This document shows, one piece after another, positions 16,883 to 26,966 of a stretch of DNA of 64,000 nt (position 1 is the stretch's first letter; every line of letters starts with the position of its first letter). The stretch covers positions 1,116,001 through 1,180,000 of the forward strand of contig NZ_QWEZ01000001.1 of the NCBI RefSeq assembly GCF_003864255.1. Reading direction: 5' to 3'. The notes under the pieces are model-generated. The model had not been told where the DNA came from, searched no databases, and saw nothing but the letters and a program-made list of their open reading frames with translations. The position numbers and the translations under genes were made by a program. This DNA is from Aestuariirhabdus litorea. GTDB taxonomy: Bacteria > Pseudomonadota > Gammaproteobacteria > Pseudomonadales > Aestuariirhabdaceae.

Positions 16883-18715
16883 TTGGTTAAACTGCCCGTT
16901 ATCATTGGAATGGGAGGCATTGGTCCGGCCGGCCGGACCTCCTGCCACCATGCCTATCGTCGCATGGTGATTGAGAAGCTGTCGGCTTCTGACGCCGAGT
17001 CGACCCTTCAATCACTGGCCCAACTGATGGGGCAGCGCGAAACCCCCTCCGATGCCCAGCAGCTTCTGGCCGGGACCCTGGTTCGCAAGCTGGAAAACAA
17101 CCTGTTCGATCCCGAGGCGATCCCCCTGCACAAGGCCTTCGGTGCCGATAAAGGCTCTTCGCTGCTGGTCAACAAGAAGCGGGTCGGCACCCCGGTCCCC
17201 GACCATTGGGACGTGAGTGAACACGACAAGTTGCGGGTGCGCATCGACCTCAATGACAGCCAGCCGCTGCTGGTTCCCATTACCCGTCGTTCCACCATCA
17301 ACTCGGCGGGTCAGCTCCCCAGCGGTTTCGACCCCTCGGTGCTGTACCAGTCCCGCAACCACCCCCGTGGGTTGCAGATGAGCGTCTATGGTGCTTCCGA
17401 TGCGATCTCCTCGCTGGGGTTTGACTGGGAGCGGGTCAAGCAAAGTGTTGCCCCCGACCAGATTGCGGTCTACGCCGGTAGCGGCATGGCCCAGCTCGAT
17501 TACAACGGCGTGGGGGGGATGTTGCAGGCGCGCCTGTTGGGTAAGCGGGTCACCTCCAAGCAGTGCCCGCTGGGGTTGGCGGAGATGCCTGCCGATTTTA
17601 TCAACGCCTATGTGCTGGGTAGTGTCGGTGCCACCGGCACCAATATGGGCGCCTGCGCCACCTTTCTCTACAACCTCAGCCAGGCCATGGAGGATATTCG
17701 CAGCGGACGTCGTCGTATTGTGCTGGTGGGTAATGCGGAAGCGCCGCTGGTGCCTGAGGTGTTCGAAGGCTACGGCAACATGGGGGCGCTTGCGACCGAC
17801 GACGAGTTGCGGGAGCTCGATGGCTTGTCCGCCTCCGATGCGGTGAACCATCGTCGTGCCTGCCGTCCCTTCTCGGGTAACTGTGGTTTCACACTGGCGG
17901 AGTCAGCGCAGTTTTTCGTGCTCTGCGACGATGAGCTGGCGCTGGAGCTGGGTGCCAATATCTATGGCTCGGTCGCGGATGTATTCGTCAATGCCGACGG
18001 CTTCAAAAAGTCGATCTCGGGTCCCGGTCTCGGCAACTACATCACCGTAGCCAAGGCGATGGCTGTGGCGCGGGCGATTCTCGGCGAGAAGGGGTTGCAG
18101 CGCTGCATGGTACAGGCCCATGGCACGGGCACACCGCAAAACCGGATCACCGAATCCCACATCCTCAACGAGGCCGCCAAGGCGTTTGGTATCCAGCAAT
18201 TACCGGTGACGGCGATTAAGTCTTATGTGGGGCACTCGCTGTCGGCCGCGGCGGGGGATCAGCTGGCCGCTACTCTGGGCAGCTGGCAGTACGGGCTGAT
18301 TCCCGGCATCACCACCATCGACCACCTGGCTGAGGATGTTTACCAGGATCAGTTGCGCTTTTTGATGCAGCACGAAGAGATCAACGCTGAAGAGCTGGAT
18401 GTTGCTTTCCTCAACTCCAAGGGGTTTGGTGGCAATAACGCCACCGGGGCCATCCTGGCTCCCCACGTGACCCGCGACATTTTGCTCAAACGCCATGGCA
18501 AGGCGGCCCTGGAGAAGCACCGGGCGCTTAATGAGTCGACCCTTGAACGCCAGGCGCAATACGATGCCGCTTGCTCGCGGGGCGAGGTGAGCCCGATCTA
18601 CCAGTTTGGCGAAGGGGTACTGGGTGGTGAGGATATCGACTTTGCCGGCGACGAGCTACGGATCCCGGGGTACAGCAAGCCGGTCAACCTGAAGCTGAAT
18701 AACCCTTACGAATAG
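16883..18715 (+). CDS. fabY: FabY-type beta-ketoacyl-ACP synthase (acetoacetyl-ACP synthase)
   Basis: FabY condenses acetyl-CoA with malonyl-ACP to start fatty acid synthesis in pseudomonads and relatives. The 610-residue protein is much longer than FabB/FabF but carries the thiolase-fold triad: Cys258 in GTNMGACATFLYN, His in VQAHGTGTPQN and His in KSYVGHSLSAAAGDQ. The N-terminal LPVIIGMGGIGPAGRTSCHH segment is like that of FabY. Translation begins at a TTG (16883), 6 bp after AAGGAGA, the best SD in the region; no in-frame ATG precedes the conserved region. A perfect 30-bp palindrome follows the stop. Confidence 0.87.
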   Translation: MVKLPVIIGMGGIGPAGRTSCHHAYRRMVIEKLSASDAESTLQSLAQLMGQRETPSDAQQLLAGTLVRKLENNLFDPEAIPLHKAFGADKGSSLLVNKKRVGTPVPDHWDVSEHDKLRVRIDLNDSQPLLVPITRRSTINSAGQLPSGFDPSVLYQSRNHPRGLQMSVYGASDAISSLGFDWERVKQSVAPDQIAVYAGSGMAQLDYNGVGGMLQARLLGKRVTSKQCPLGLAEMPADFINAYVLGSVGATGTNMGACATFLYNLSQAMEDIRSGRRRIVLVGNAEAPLVPEVFEGYGNMGALATDDELRELDGLSASDAVNHRRACRPFSGNCGFTLAESAQFFVLCDDELALELGANIYGSVADVFVNADGFKKSISGPGLGNYITVAKAMAVARAILGEKGLQRCMVQAHGTGTPQNRITESHILNEAAKAFGIQQLPVTAIKSYVGHSLSAAAGDQLAATLGSWQYGLIPGITTIDHLAEDVYQDQLRFLMQHEEINAEELDVAFLNSKGFGGNNATGAILAPHVTRDILLKRHGKAALEKHRALNESTLERQAQYDAACSRGEVSPIYQFGEGVLGGEDIDFAGDELRIPGYSKPVNLKLNNPYE

Positions 18716-18736
18716 TTGTACGGGGTCTCCTCCATA

Positions 18737-18766
18737 GCAAAGGGCCGGCAATTGCCGGCCCTTTGC
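18737..18766. terminator. Bidirectional hairpin terminator between fabY and CBS gene
   Basis: A perfect palindrome with 15-bp arms (GCAAAGGGCCGGCAA and its complement) lies between two convergent genes, 21 bp after the fabY stop and 28 bp from the CBS-gene stop. The T-tail is weak (CTTTGCGTTA). The symmetric stem and convergent position suggest it serves both genes. Confidence 0.75.
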
Positions 18767-18794
18767 GTTAGGGTCCGAACGGGGCGGCACGCCT

Positions 18795-19214
18795 TTAAGA
18801 GGTGTGCCAGCAGCCTTTACCGTTCTCGTTGAGGGCGCGCAGGATATCGGAGCGGGTGATCAGCCCCATCAGCTCACCGTTATGAACCACCGGGTACAGC
18901 TTGGGTTTGTCCTCCAACATCTGGGTAGCCAGAAAGATAATGTCATCGTCGGGGGAGACGGTCAGCACATCGGAGCGCATGACCTCATTAACCCGCGCCT
19001 TTTGGTCGCAGTAGTAGGATTCGTTGAGGACCGCTCGGATGCAGTCTTGCTCGGAAACCCATCCAACCACCCTGTGTTGCTCGTCGACCACCGGCAAACC
19101 GGGAACGTGCTCCTTGGTTAATCGCTCAACCACCAACCCAAGATCGGTTCCGCAGGCGATCGGCGGATGGTTTCGGGTCATGTAGTCAGCGACTCGTATG
19201 GCAGGCCTAGTCAT
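18795..19214 (-). CDS. CBS-domain pair protein
   Basis: This 139-residue protein consists of two CBS domains in tandem: VADYMTRNHPPIACGTDLGL opens the first, with GWVSEQDCIRAVL closing it; VNEVMRSDVLTVSPDDDI opens the second, with LMGLITRSDILRALN closing it. Such stand-alone Bateman modules bind adenine nucleotides and regulate partners. No partner is encoded next to it. The C-terminal GKGCWHTS adds one Cys and one His. The gene is monocistronic: a hairpin lies downstream and 120 bp separate it from the flavoprotein gene upstream. Confidence 0.85.
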   Translation of the reverse strand: MTRPAIRVADYMTRNHPPIACGTDLGLVVERLTKEHVPGLPVVDEQHRVVGWVSEQDCIRAVLNESYYCDQKARVNEVMRSDVLTVSPDDDIIFLATQMLEDKPKLYPVVHNGELMGLITRSDILRALNENGKGCWHTS

Positions 19215-19334
19215 AGTTGCTTTTCCTTACTGTTATCGGCTTCCGTGAAGGCTCGGGCACTGTTATGCCCCTTCGTATTAAGTTTAGACCATTGCGCTAA
19301 AGCAGCAGGTCTCTCTCCCGGAGGTTGGCTCGAA

Positions 19335-20783
19335 TCAGGCCCCCGGTCCGCAGTCGAGGCAGTGGGCCAGCATGGCCGGATCAATGTGCAGCTGGTGGTT
19401 CAGGTCGCGCAGGGCCGTGCGCACCCCCTCCTCAATTACAGGGTGGTAGAAGGGCATCTTGAGAATTTCGCTCACCGTCAAACGTTGTTGGATGCTCCAG
19501 GCCAGCAGGTGGGCAAGGTGCTCGGCCTGGGGGCCAATCATCTCCGCGCCCAGCAGAATGCCGCTGCCTTGCTCACCGTAGACCCTGAGCAGGCCGCGGT
19601 TTTTTAGCATCACCCGGCTTCGCCCCTGGCCCTCAAAGCTGACTTCGCCAATGGCGAAGCAGTTGCAGCTGCCGTAGCGTGCCTGCAGTTGGGCATAGCT
19701 TTGTCCCACCATCGCGATCTGCGGGTCACTGAAGACCACCGCAATGGGGGCGCGGCGCTCGCCTGCGCGTACATCCGGCCAGCGACCGGCGTTATCGCCG
19801 GCAATATTGCCCTCGTCGATTGCTTCGTGGAGCAGGGGGCGCTGGCTGTTGCTGTCGCCGGCGATAAAGATGGGCTGGTTTTCGCACTGCAGGCTGTAGG
19901 GGTCAACCTGGGGCAGGCCGCGGGCATCGAGGGCCAGGCCGGTGTTATGCAGGTCGAGGCTCTGCAGGTTGGGTACCCGTCCGGTGGCGACCAGCAGATA
20001 GTCAAAGTGTTCGGTGACCGTCTTCTGCTCTTTACGATAGCGCACAGAGACCCGTTCCCCATCACGATCAATCGACTCCACCTCTGAATCCACCTGCAGG
20101 GGGAACTCCGAGGCGAACTGGTTGATGGCGTAGGCTTTGACCTTGGGGTCGGTGAGGGCGGTGAGGGCACCGTCGCGGCCAAACATGTGCACGCGCACCC
20201 CGAGGCGGTGGAGCGCCTGGCCCAGCTCCAGACCGATCACGCCCGGGCCCAGCACGGCCACCGACTCGGGCAGGTCCTCCCATTCAAAAAGATCATCATT
20301 GACCAGCAGGCGGTCACCCAGTCCCTCAAGGCCTGGAGGGATGGCCGGGGTCGAGCCGCTGGCTATGACGACTCGGCTGGCCACAATACGGGTATGGTCA
20401 TCGACCATCAGGGTGGTGTTGTCAATAAAGCGCGCGTAGCCCCGTATACGGTCTTCGCTGGGGATCTCCTCAACGGACTCGATGACGAAACCGACAAAGC
20501 GGTCGCGCTCGCGGCGCACCCGCTCCATCACCCGTTTGCCATCAATGGTCGGGGGCGAGACCGGGTCGATGCCAAAGGCGGCACTGGTCTGGTAGTGGTG
20601 GGCTGCCTCAGCAGCAGCAATCAACAATTTACTGGGCATGCAGCCTACCCGGGCACAGGTAGTGCCCCAGGGGCCCCCTTCGATCAGTAACACCCGGTCG
20701 GTATGTTTTTTGGCTGCTCTGTAGGCGTTTAGCCCCGCAGAGCCGCCGCCGATGACGGCAACGTCGGTAATGATCTCTCGCAT
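19335..20783 (-). CDS. Dihydrolipoamide dehydrogenase-like pyridine nucleotide-disulphide oxidoreductase
   Basis: This is a 482-residue flavoprotein disulphide reductase. FAD-binding DVAVIGGGSAGLNAYRAAKK is at the N-terminus, redox-active Cys pair in TTCARVGCMPSKLL, NAD-binding VAVLGPGVIGLELGQALHRL near residue 175 and second FAD motif QPIFIAGDSNSQRPLLHEA. The C-terminal FYHPVIEEGVRTALRDL carries His and Glu at the active-site positions. It belongs to the Lpd-like branch that is not the E3 of the pyruvate complex. It lies 51 bp downstream of a peroxiredoxin-glutaredoxin gene, so a role in peroxide defence (thiol recycling) fits, although it could also serve the bkd complex, whose operon lacks an E3. 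Confidence 0.85.
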   Translation of the reverse strand: MREIITDVAVIGGGSAGLNAYRAAKKHTDRVLLIEGGPWGTTCARVGCMPSKLLIAAAEAAHHYQTSAAFGIDPVSPPTIDGKRVMERVRRERDRFVGFVIESVEEIPSEDRIRGYARFIDNTTLMVDDHTRIVASRVVIASGSTPAIPPGLEGLGDRLLVNDDLFEWEDLPESVAVLGPGVIGLELGQALHRLGVRVHMFGRDGALTALTDPKVKAYAINQFASEFPLQVDSEVESIDRDGERVSVRYRKEQKTVTEHFDYLLVATGRVPNLQSLDLHNTGLALDARGLPQVDPYSLQCENQPIFIAGDSNSQRPLLHEAIDEGNIAGDNAGRWPDVRAGERRAPIAVVFSDPQIAMVGQSYAQLQARYGSCNCFAIGEVSFEGQGRSRVMLKNRGLLRVYGEQGSGILLGAEMIGPQAEHLAHLLAWSIQQRLTVSEILKMPFYHPVIEEGVRTALRDLNHQLHIDPAMLAHCLDCGPGA

Positions 20784-20834
20784 TAGGTACTCCAGTTTGG
20801 CCCCCGCCGACGGCGGGGGCGGGCTAGTGAGGGC

Positions 20835-21563
20835 TTAGGCGAAGTGAGCTTCCAGCGCATCGGCACTACCGATCAGCTTGCCGCCGATAAAGACCTGGGG
20901 CACGGTGCCGGCTCCGGTTGCAGCACGCAGTGAGCGGGTGGTGATCTGGGCACCCAGCTCGATCACCTCAAAGGGGTAGCCCTTATCCTCCAGCAGCGCT
21001 TTAGCTCGCGCGCAGTGCGGGCAGCCCGGCTTCGTGAAAAGGGTGGCAAACTCCGGAGTGTTGGCATTGGGGTTGATGTAGTTGAGCATGGTGTCGGCAT
21101 CGGAGACCTTGAAGGGGTCGCCGGGCTGGTTGGGCTCAATAAACATCTTTTCGATGATCCCGTCGCGGACCAGCATGGAATAGCGCCAGCTGCGTTTGCC
21201 AAAGCCCAGCTCGGCCTTGTTGACCAGCATGCCCATGCCTTCGCTGAAGTCGCCGTTGCCATCGGGAATAAAACGAATCTTTTCAGCGTGCTGAGCGGCC
21301 TTCCACTCGTTCATCACAAAGGTGTCGTTCACCGACAGGCAGATGATCTCGTCGATGCCGTTGGCGGCGAAGGTATCGGCCAGCTCATTGTAGCGGGGCA
21401 GGTGGGTTGAGCTGCAGGTTGGGGTAAAGGCGCCCGGCAGGGCGAACAGAATTACGCTCTTTCCCTTAAACAGCTGGTCGCTGGTGACCTCCCGCCACTC
21501 ATTGTTTTCCCGCAGGGTAAAGTTGACCTGGGGGACGGGCTGGCCTTGGCGATCTTCAAACAT
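20835..21563 (-). CDS. Hybrid peroxiredoxin-glutaredoxin (glutathione peroxidase-type Prx5)
   Basis: This 242-residue fusion reduces hydroperoxides with electrons from glutathione. The N-terminal Prx5 domain has the peroxidatic Cys50 in ALPGAFTPTCSSTHLP. The C-terminal glutaredoxin domain (from about residue 170) has KPGCPHCARAKALLE with Cys181/Cys184 and the GSH-binding GTVPQVFIGG. The ATG at 21563 (MFEDRQGQPV) has GAGGAG upstream; the 15-residue extension of the frame is not used in relatives. It is first in a two-gene operon with the Lpd-like flavoprotein. An OxyR-like half-site lies upstream. Confidence 0.92.
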   Translation of the reverse strand: MFEDRQGQPVPQVNFTLRENNEWREVTSDQLFKGKSVILFALPGAFTPTCSSTHLPRYNELADTFAANGIDEIICLSVNDTFVMNEWKAAQHAEKIRFIPDGNGDFSEGMGMLVNKAELGFGKRSWRYSMLVRDGIIEKMFIEPNQPGDPFKVSDADTMLNYINPNANTPEFATLFTKPGCPHCARAKALLEDKGYPFEVIELGAQITTRSLRAATGAGTVPQVFIGGKLIGSADALEAHFA

Positions 21564-21600
21564 GTTGTACTCCTCGGTGGGTTTTCGTTTAGGTGGAGTC

Positions 21601-21666
21601 ATTATCACTAGTGAGGTTTGATTGTTGAAATTAAATAAACTACTTATCTTGATAGTTAAAAACTAA
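21601..21666 (-). promoter_or_regulatory. Candidate promoter and OxyR-like site for the prx-grx operon
   Basis: On the minus strand TTCAAC (21629-21624) and GATAAT (21606-21601) are 17 bp apart and 38 bp upstream of the start codon. Just upstream of the -35, ATAGTTAAAAACTAA (21652-21666) fits the OxyR half-motif ATAGnTnnnAnCTAT at all but the last position. A second half-site at the expected spacing is poor. The position and the peroxide-reducing product support OxyR control, but this is pattern matching only. Confidence 0.35.
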
Positions 21667-21667
21667 T

Positions 21668-21696
21668 AAAGGGGCGGCTAACTCGGCGGCCCCTTT
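21668..21696. terminator. Terminator-like hairpin in a divergent intergenic region
   Basis: AAAGGGGC and GCCCCTTT form 8-bp arms around a 13-nt loop and are followed by a short T-run on both strands. It lies between the divergent prx-grx and RND adaptor genes, where no gene ends, so it either ends an unannotated short transcript or insulates the two promoters. Confidence 0.45.
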
Positions 21697-21765
21697 TCAG
21701 CAGGGGATCTTTGGGTATGATGGGTTGCTATAAGGACAGTCGTATCTATTACTGGATGAGATGCT

Positions 21766-23043
21766 ATGAATGACACATCCGGGAGCCCTGTCTCCCCTTT
21801 GGCTCGTTGGGGCTGGCCCCTGGTGGTGGTGTTGGTGGCCGCGGCAGTGGTGGCGGCCCTCAAACTGGGGGAGAGTCGTAGCGAGCGTCAGCTGGCCACG
21901 GCCCCGCTGCCCCGTGTTGCCGTACAGGTGGCCGCCCCGGCCAGCTATCGTCCACAGATAGAGCTTTATGGCCGGGTCGAATCCCCCAGCCAGGTGGTGC
22001 TGAGCGCATCAATCGCCGCTTTTGTCGCCCAGGTGCCCGCTCGCGAGGGGGAGAGCGTCGAGCGCGGTGACCTGCTGGTTGCCCTCGACCCAAGGGATGC
22101 GGAGTTGGCGTTACAACAGGCGCAGGCGCAGTTGGCCGATGTACAGGCGCGTATCGATGCGGAAGCGACCCGCCACAAAACCGACCAGCAGCTTTTGCAG
22201 CGCGAGCGCCAGCTGTTGGAGATCGCTGAGCGCGGGGTTGAGCGGCAACGCTCGCTGCAAAGCCGTAACCTGAGCTCAAAAACCCAGCTGGATGAAGCGC
22301 TGCGTGCCGAGGCGCAGCAGGCGCTGGCGGTGACGCGTATCGAACTCAGCCTGGCCGATCACGACAATCGGCTGGCGCAGCTCAACGCCCAGCGTGACCG
22401 CTCAGCTGCCGCTGTTGGCCAGGCCCGGCTGGACCTGGCCCGCACCCAGGTCACGGCTCCCTTCGATGCGCGTATCCTGGCGGTGCCCGCCGCCGAGGGG
22501 GCGCGGGTCAAGTCCGGCGACCCTCTGGTTTCCCTGTTTGATGTGAGCCAGTTGGAGGTGCGCGCCCAGATTCCAGAACGCTACCTGCCTGAACTCCGCC
22601 GCAGCCTGCGCGCCGGCCAGCCGATCGGCGGCTATCTGGTACTGGATGACACACGTGTGGCGGTGCAGCTGGATCGCCTGGCCGCTTCAGTGTCGAGCGG
22701 TCGTGGGGGCGTTGATGCACTCTTTTCCCTCGATTCGGGGGACGCCCGCTTTATCGAGGTCGGTCGCACGGTGGTGATCGATATTGAGCTGCCGGCTCAG
22801 CCGGGGCTGGTCGCGGTGCCGGCTCAGGCGATCTACGATGACCGTCGCCTTTACCTGGTGGTACAGGACACACTCAAAGCGGTAGAGATTGATAAGGTGG
22901 GGGAGTGGCAGGATGCACGCGGAGAGTGGGTGCTGGTTCGAAGCCCTCAGCTGGCTGCAGGGCAGGCGATCATGACCACCCAGCTACCCGGGGCGCTCAC
23001 TGGCCTTAAGGTCAGTCCCCAATCCAGCGAGCCGAGCCCATGA
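21766..23043 (+). CDS. RND efflux periplasmic adaptor (membrane fusion protein)
   Basis: This is a 425-residue HlyD/AcrA-type adaptor that links an inner-membrane RND pump to an outer-membrane channel. It has an N-terminal membrane anchor (WPLVVVLVAAAVVAALKL, residues about 17-34) and a first barrel-sandwich half (VPAREGESVERGDLLVALDP). A long alpha-helical hairpin follows, about residues 110-215 and rich in Gln/Ala/Arg, and then the second lipoyl half (LDLARTQVTAPFDARI). A beta-barrel domain follows. No lipobox is present. The stop overlaps the pump gene ATG by 4 bp. No TolC-like gene is adjacent. Confidence 0.9.
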   Translation: MNDTSGSPVSPLARWGWPLVVVLVAAAVVAALKLGESRSERQLATAPLPRVAVQVAAPASYRPQIELYGRVESPSQVVLSASIAAFVAQVPAREGESVERGDLLVALDPRDAELALQQAQAQLADVQARIDAEATRHKTDQQLLQRERQLLEIAERGVERQRSLQSRNLSSKTQLDEALRAEAQQALAVTRIELSLADHDNRLAQLNAQRDRSAAAVGQARLDLARTQVTAPFDARILAVPAAEGARVKSGDPLVSLFDVSQLEVRAQIPERYLPELRRSLRAGQPIGGYLVLDDTRVAVQLDRLAASVSSGRGGVDALFSLDSGDARFIEVGRTVVIDIELPAQPGLVAVPAQAIYDDRRLYLVVQDTLKAVEIDKVGEWQDARGEWVLVRSPQLAAGQAIMTTQLPGALTGLKVSPQSSEPSP

Positions 23044-26000
23044 GCAGCGGTCAGAAAGCGCCGGCTCCGCGCGGCTTCATTGCCCTCTTTGCCAGCCACC
23101 GGGTGGCCTCCAACCTGCTGATGGGGTTGATGATACTGGCGGGGCTCTGGGCACTCGATCGCCTGAATACCCAGTTTTTCCCCGAGTTTGAAGTGGACCT
23201 GATCACCGTTAATGTGGTCTGGAGCGGAGCCAGCGCTGAGGATGTCGAACGGGCCATTACGGTTCCCATTGAGCGCGAACTCAAGGGGATTAACGGTATT
23301 GAGAAAAACTTTGCGACCTCCAGCTCGGGGATGAGCAGTTTTCGTCTTGAGGTGGATCCCGACACCGAGATCGGCCTGGTGCTCGATGATGTCAAGCAGG
23401 CGATCGATTCGGTCACCAACCTTCCGGAGGATGCGGAAGAACCGGTGGTGCAGAAATTGGCCCGCTACGAATCGGTAGCCAAGGTGCTGGTGACCGGAAC
23501 CGATACCCTCGCCGAACTGGTACCGCTGGTTTATCGCATGGAGCGTGAGCTGCTGTCGCTGGGGATCCGCAAAGTGAACTTCACCGGTATGCCCGACGAG
23601 GAGATCGCGATTCAGATCGCTCCCGAGCAGCTGCACGATCTGGGGCTCACCCTGGAAGAGGTGGCTGCGCTGGTGCGGCAGCGTAGCCGCGACCTGCCCG
23701 CAGGTACGGCGGGTCGCAAGGAGGGCTCGCGCATGGTTCGCAGCCTCGGCCAGGAGCGCAGTGTCGGGGGCTTCGAATCGCTGCCCCTGCTGGCGCAGGA
23801 GAACGGTGTTCTCCTGCGCCTGGGGGACGTGGCCAGGATCGAACGCCGTCCCCAGGATGGCGAAAGCTACATCACCTACAAGGGAAAGCCCGCGATCCAG
23901 ATGTCGCTGATGCGGGCGAAAAAGGATGACACCCTCAACTCCGCTCGGCTCATGAACCAGTGGCTGGAGCAGAAGCGGGCTGAACTGCCCTCATCCATTT
24001 CGCTGATCGTCTACGATGAGAGCTGGACCTACCTCAGGGATCGTATCAACCTGCTGCTGAAAAACGGCTTGGGTGGCCTGGTGCTGGTGATTGCGATCCT
24101 CTTCCTGTTTCTCAATGTACGGGTCGCCTGGTGGGTCACGGTGGGAATACCGGTCTCCTTCCTGGCGGCACTGGCGGTGCTTTACCTGACCGGGGGGAGC
24201 ATCAACCTGATTAGCCTGTTCGGCATGATCATGACTCTGGGAATCATTGTCGACGATGCCATTGTGGTGGGGGAGAATACCCTGGCGCGATTGCAATCCG
24301 GTGACAATCCGCTGCACGCCTCCGTGAGCGGGGCACGGCGGATGCTGGCGCCCGTGGTCGCTTCCTCCATGACCACCATCGCGGCCTTTTTACCGCTGCT
24401 GATGATTGGTGGCAACATCGGTAATGTGCTGATCGATATACCGACGGTTGTGATCTGCGTGATCATCGCCTCCCTGGTGGAGTGCCTGTTGATTTTGCCA
24501 GGCCACCTGCGCCATAGCCTCAAACACCAGGGGGAACCGGGGCCCTGGCGGCAGGGTTTTGATGCGGCTTTTGACCGTTTTCGTGAACAGCGCTTCAGGC
24601 GTTGGGTTCGGCTTTTTATTGCCTACCGTACCACCACCATCACCGCGGCTCTGGCCCTCTTTGTTGTCAGCTTGTCGTTGGTGGCCACGGGCTGGATCAA
24701 ATTTACCTTCTTTCCCACCATCGACAGCACCGTAGTGAACGCCAGTGTGCAGTTCAGTGTGGGTACCTCCGATACCGAGGTGAACCGCTTCCTTTCGTAC
24801 CTTGAGGAGACGCTTTTTGAGACCGATGCGGAGCTGGGCGGGGGGCTGGTGGTCCACGCCATCTCGCTGCACAAACAGGGGCTGATTAACGATTTCAGTG
24901 GCCTTTTCGACAGTGGCGACGAATACGGCGCCCTCAAGGTGGAGATCGTTTCTGCGGATCAGCGGACACTGACCAACCAACAGATCATTGATGCCTGGCG
25001 CTCCCGGATTCAGCTACCGCCGGGGATCGAGAAGTTTTCCATCGCCCAGCAGCAGGCAGGACCTCCCGGCAAGCCGGTCGAGATCAAGCTGGTGGGCGGT
25101 CATGTCGACACCCTCAAGGAGGCCTCCCTGATTCTGCAGAGGGCGCTGCTGGAGTACCGCGGAGTGAGCAACGTCGACGACGACCTGCCCTACGGGCGGG
25201 AGCAGATCATCTACCGCCTCAAGCCCGCTGCGCAGGCGCTGGGGTTAACCCTCCAGGGGGTAGGGCGTCAGCTTCGCTCTGCGCTAGATGGCCAGCTGGT
25301 GCAGGTGTTTCACGATGCCAATGCCGAGGTCGAGGTGCGGGTGGTACTGCCGGACGTTGATCGTGATTACCTGAACCGCCTGCGCCAGATGCCCTTTATC
25401 ATGCCCAACGGGCAGACCGAGTTGCTCGATAACGTGGTGGAGTTCGTCAGCCGCCAGGGGATCGATAGCCTAAACCGCGTGGATGGCGAGCTGGCGGTAC
25501 TGGTGACCGCCGATGTGGATGAGACGTCGGGCAACGCCGATGAGATCATCAGCCAGTTGCAGGAGACCACCTTTGTGGAGCTGCAGGACCATTTCGGGGT
25601 CCGTATCGAGTTTGAGGGGCGCAGTGCTGAGCAGCGCGAAACCATTGCCGACATGCTCCGGGGGCTGGTGTTGGCGTTATTGCTGATCTATATCATCCTG
25701 GCCTGGGTCTTCTCCTCCTATTCCTGGCCCTTTGCCGTTATGCTGGCGATCCCCTTCGGCGTAACCGGGGCGATACTGGGGCATCTGGTGATGGGACTGG
25801 ATATGACCATTCTCTCCCTGTTCGGGGTGTTTGGCCTGACCGGTATTGTGATCAACGACTCCATTGTACTGATCAGTTTTTACCATGAGTTGCGCGAGCA
25901 GGGGTGGACCATTTCTGAGGCGATCGTTGAGGCTGCCTGCAAGCGCTTGCGCGCGGTCCTGCTGACTTCATTGACCACTATTGCGGGGTTGACCCCCATT

Positions 26001-26207
26001 CTGTTCGAGACCTCGTTGCAGGCACAGTTCCTGATCCCGATGGCGACCTCGATTGTGTTTGGCCTGGCCTTCGGCACCCTGCTGGTGCTGTTGGTGATAC
26101 CCGCGCAGCTGATAGTGATCGAAAGCCTGACGGCAAAGTTGCGCACCCACCGCCATTTGCGACATAGCCCGATGTTGGCTCAGGAGGGATCCCATGAAAC
26201 CCTTTAG
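23040..26207 (+). CDS. RND-family efflux transporter permease
   Basis: This is a 1,055-residue proton-driven RND pump with the usual two halves of six helices and two large periplasmic loops. TM1 is [22 protein letters not shown]4 contains [12 protein letters not shown] with the two Asp residues of the proton relay. In TM10 the sequence is [17 protein letters not shown], where AcrB has a Lys, so the relay is of the variant type found in many marine RND pumps. Substrate cannot be told from sequence. It is coupled to the adaptor upstream and overlaps the sirtuin gene by 14 bp downstream, so all three are one transcript. Confidence 0.9.
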   Translation: MSSGQKAPAPRGFIALFASHRVASNLLMGLMILAGLWALDRLNTQFFPEFEVDLITVNVVWSGASAEDVERAITVPIERELKGINGIEKNFATSSSGMSSFRLEVDPDTEIGLVLDDVKQAIDSVTNLPEDAEEPVVQKLARYESVAKVLVTGTDTLAELVPLVYRMERELLSLGIRKVNFTGMPDEEIAIQIAPEQLHDLGLTLEEVAALVRQRSRDLPAGTAGRKEGSRMVRSLGQERSVGGFESLPLLAQENGVLLRLGDVARIERRPQDGESYITYKGKPAIQMSLMRAKKDDTLNSARLMNQWLEQKRAELPSSISLIVYDESWTYLRDRINLLLKNGLGGLVLVIAILFLFLNVRVAWWVTVGIPVSFLAALAVLYLTGGSINLISLFGMIMTLGIIVDDAIVVGENTLARLQSGDNPLHASVSGARRMLAPVVASSMTTIAAFLPLLMIGGNIGNVLIDIPTVVICVIIASLVECLLILPGHLRHSLKHQGEPGPWRQGFDAAFDRFREQRFRRWVRLFIAYRTTTITAALALFVVSLSLVATGWIKFTFFPTIDSTVVNASVQFSVGTSDTEVNRFLSYLEETLFETDAELGGGLVVHAISLHKQGLINDFSGLFDSGDEYGALKVEIVSADQRTLTNQQIIDAWRSRIQLPPGIEKFSIAQQQAGPPGKPVEIKLVGGHVDTLKEASLILQRALLEYRGVSNVDDDLPYGREQIIYRLKPAAQALGLTLQGVGRQLRSALDGQLVQVFHDANAEVEVRVVLPDVDRDYLNRLRQMPFIMPNGQTELLDNVVEFVSRQGIDSLNRVDGELAVLVTADVDETSGNADEIISQLQETTFVELQDHFGVRIEFEGRSAEQRETIADMLRGLVLALLLIYIILAWVFSSYSWPFAVMLAIPFGVTGAILGHLVMGLDMTILSLFGVFGLTGIVINDSIVLISFYHELREQGWTISEAIVEAACKRLRAVLLTSLTTIAGLTPILFETSLQAQFLIPMATSIVFGLAFGTLLVLLVIPAQLIVIESLTAKLRTHRHLRHSPMLAQEGSHETL

Positions 26208-26898
26208 ATCGATCGTGGTGCTGACCGGGGCGGGCATCTCCGCCGAGTCAGGGATACGGACCTTTCGCGCAACCGACGGACTGTGGGAAGACCACCGCAT
26301 TGAGGAGGTGGCGACCCCTGAGGGATTTGCTGCCAACCCGCACCGGGTACAGAACTTTTACAACCAACGCCGCCAACAGCTGCTGAGCGGGGAGGTGCAT
26401 CCGAATGCCGCTCATCGGGCGCTGGCCGACTTCGAGGCCCGCTTCGAGGGGGAGTTCCTGCTGGTTACCCAGAACGTAGACAACCTCCACGAGCGGGCAG
26501 GGAGCCGGTCGCTTTTGCATATGCATGGCGAGCTGCTTAAGGCCCGCTGCCAGCGTAGCGGTTGGGTGCGCGAGCAAACCACGGCACTCGACGTGGATGA
26601 GTGTTGTGAGTGCTGTGGTGAACCGGGCAACCTTCGCCCCCATATTGTCTGGTTCAACGAGATGCCGCTTCATATGGAACAGATCTATGGGGCGTTAGCG
26701 CGCTGCGACCTCTTTGTGGCGATCGGAACCTCCGGCCATGTCTATCCGGCCGCCGGCTTTTTTGATGAGGCGAGGCTCCACGGGGCGCACACGGTCGAAC
26801 TCAACCTGGAGCCCTCCAAGCAGGCCAGTCGTTTTGCCGAGCAGCGGACAGGGCTTGCCAGTCAGCTGGTGCCCGATTTTTTTGCTTCGCTACGGTAG
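26194..26898 (+). CDS. cobB: NAD-dependent protein deacylase, CobB-type sirtuin
   Basis: This 234-residue sirtuin removes acyl groups from lysine with NAD+. [20 protein letters not shown] is the NAD-binding start, [15 protein letters not shown] the catalytic region and [13 protein letters not shown] contains the catalytic His. FYNQRR near residue 53 has the Tyr and Arg that confer desuccinylase/demalonylase activity in SIRT5-like enzymes. The zinc site has a single Cys followed by CCECC, as in E. coli Cob[13 protein letters not shown] and VELNLEP are also E. coli-like. It overlaps the pump gene by 14 bp. It is not related to the cobalamin enzyme also called CobB. Confidence 0.93.
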   Translation: MKPFRSIVVLTGAGISAESGIRTFRATDGLWEDHRIEEVATPEGFAANPHRVQNFYNQRRQQLLSGEVHPNAAHRALADFEARFEGEFLLVTQNVDNLHERAGSRSLLHMHGELLKARCQRSGWVREQTTALDVDECCECCGEPGNLRPHIVWFNEMPLHMEQIYGALARCDLFVAIGTSGHVYPAAGFFDEARLHGAHTVELNLEPSKQASRFAEQRTGLASQLVPDFFASLR

Positions 26899-26966
26899 GA
26901 TCCAGCGTCCCTCTAAACGCCTTAGATTAAAAAATAACCGTTCGCGCAGCTTGTATCGCTTACGGT

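Noticed and set aside
26500-26660. Sirtuin thought to have a defective zinc site
   Set aside because: A single first Cys followed by CCECC is also seen in E. coli CobB, so it is normal for this subfamily.
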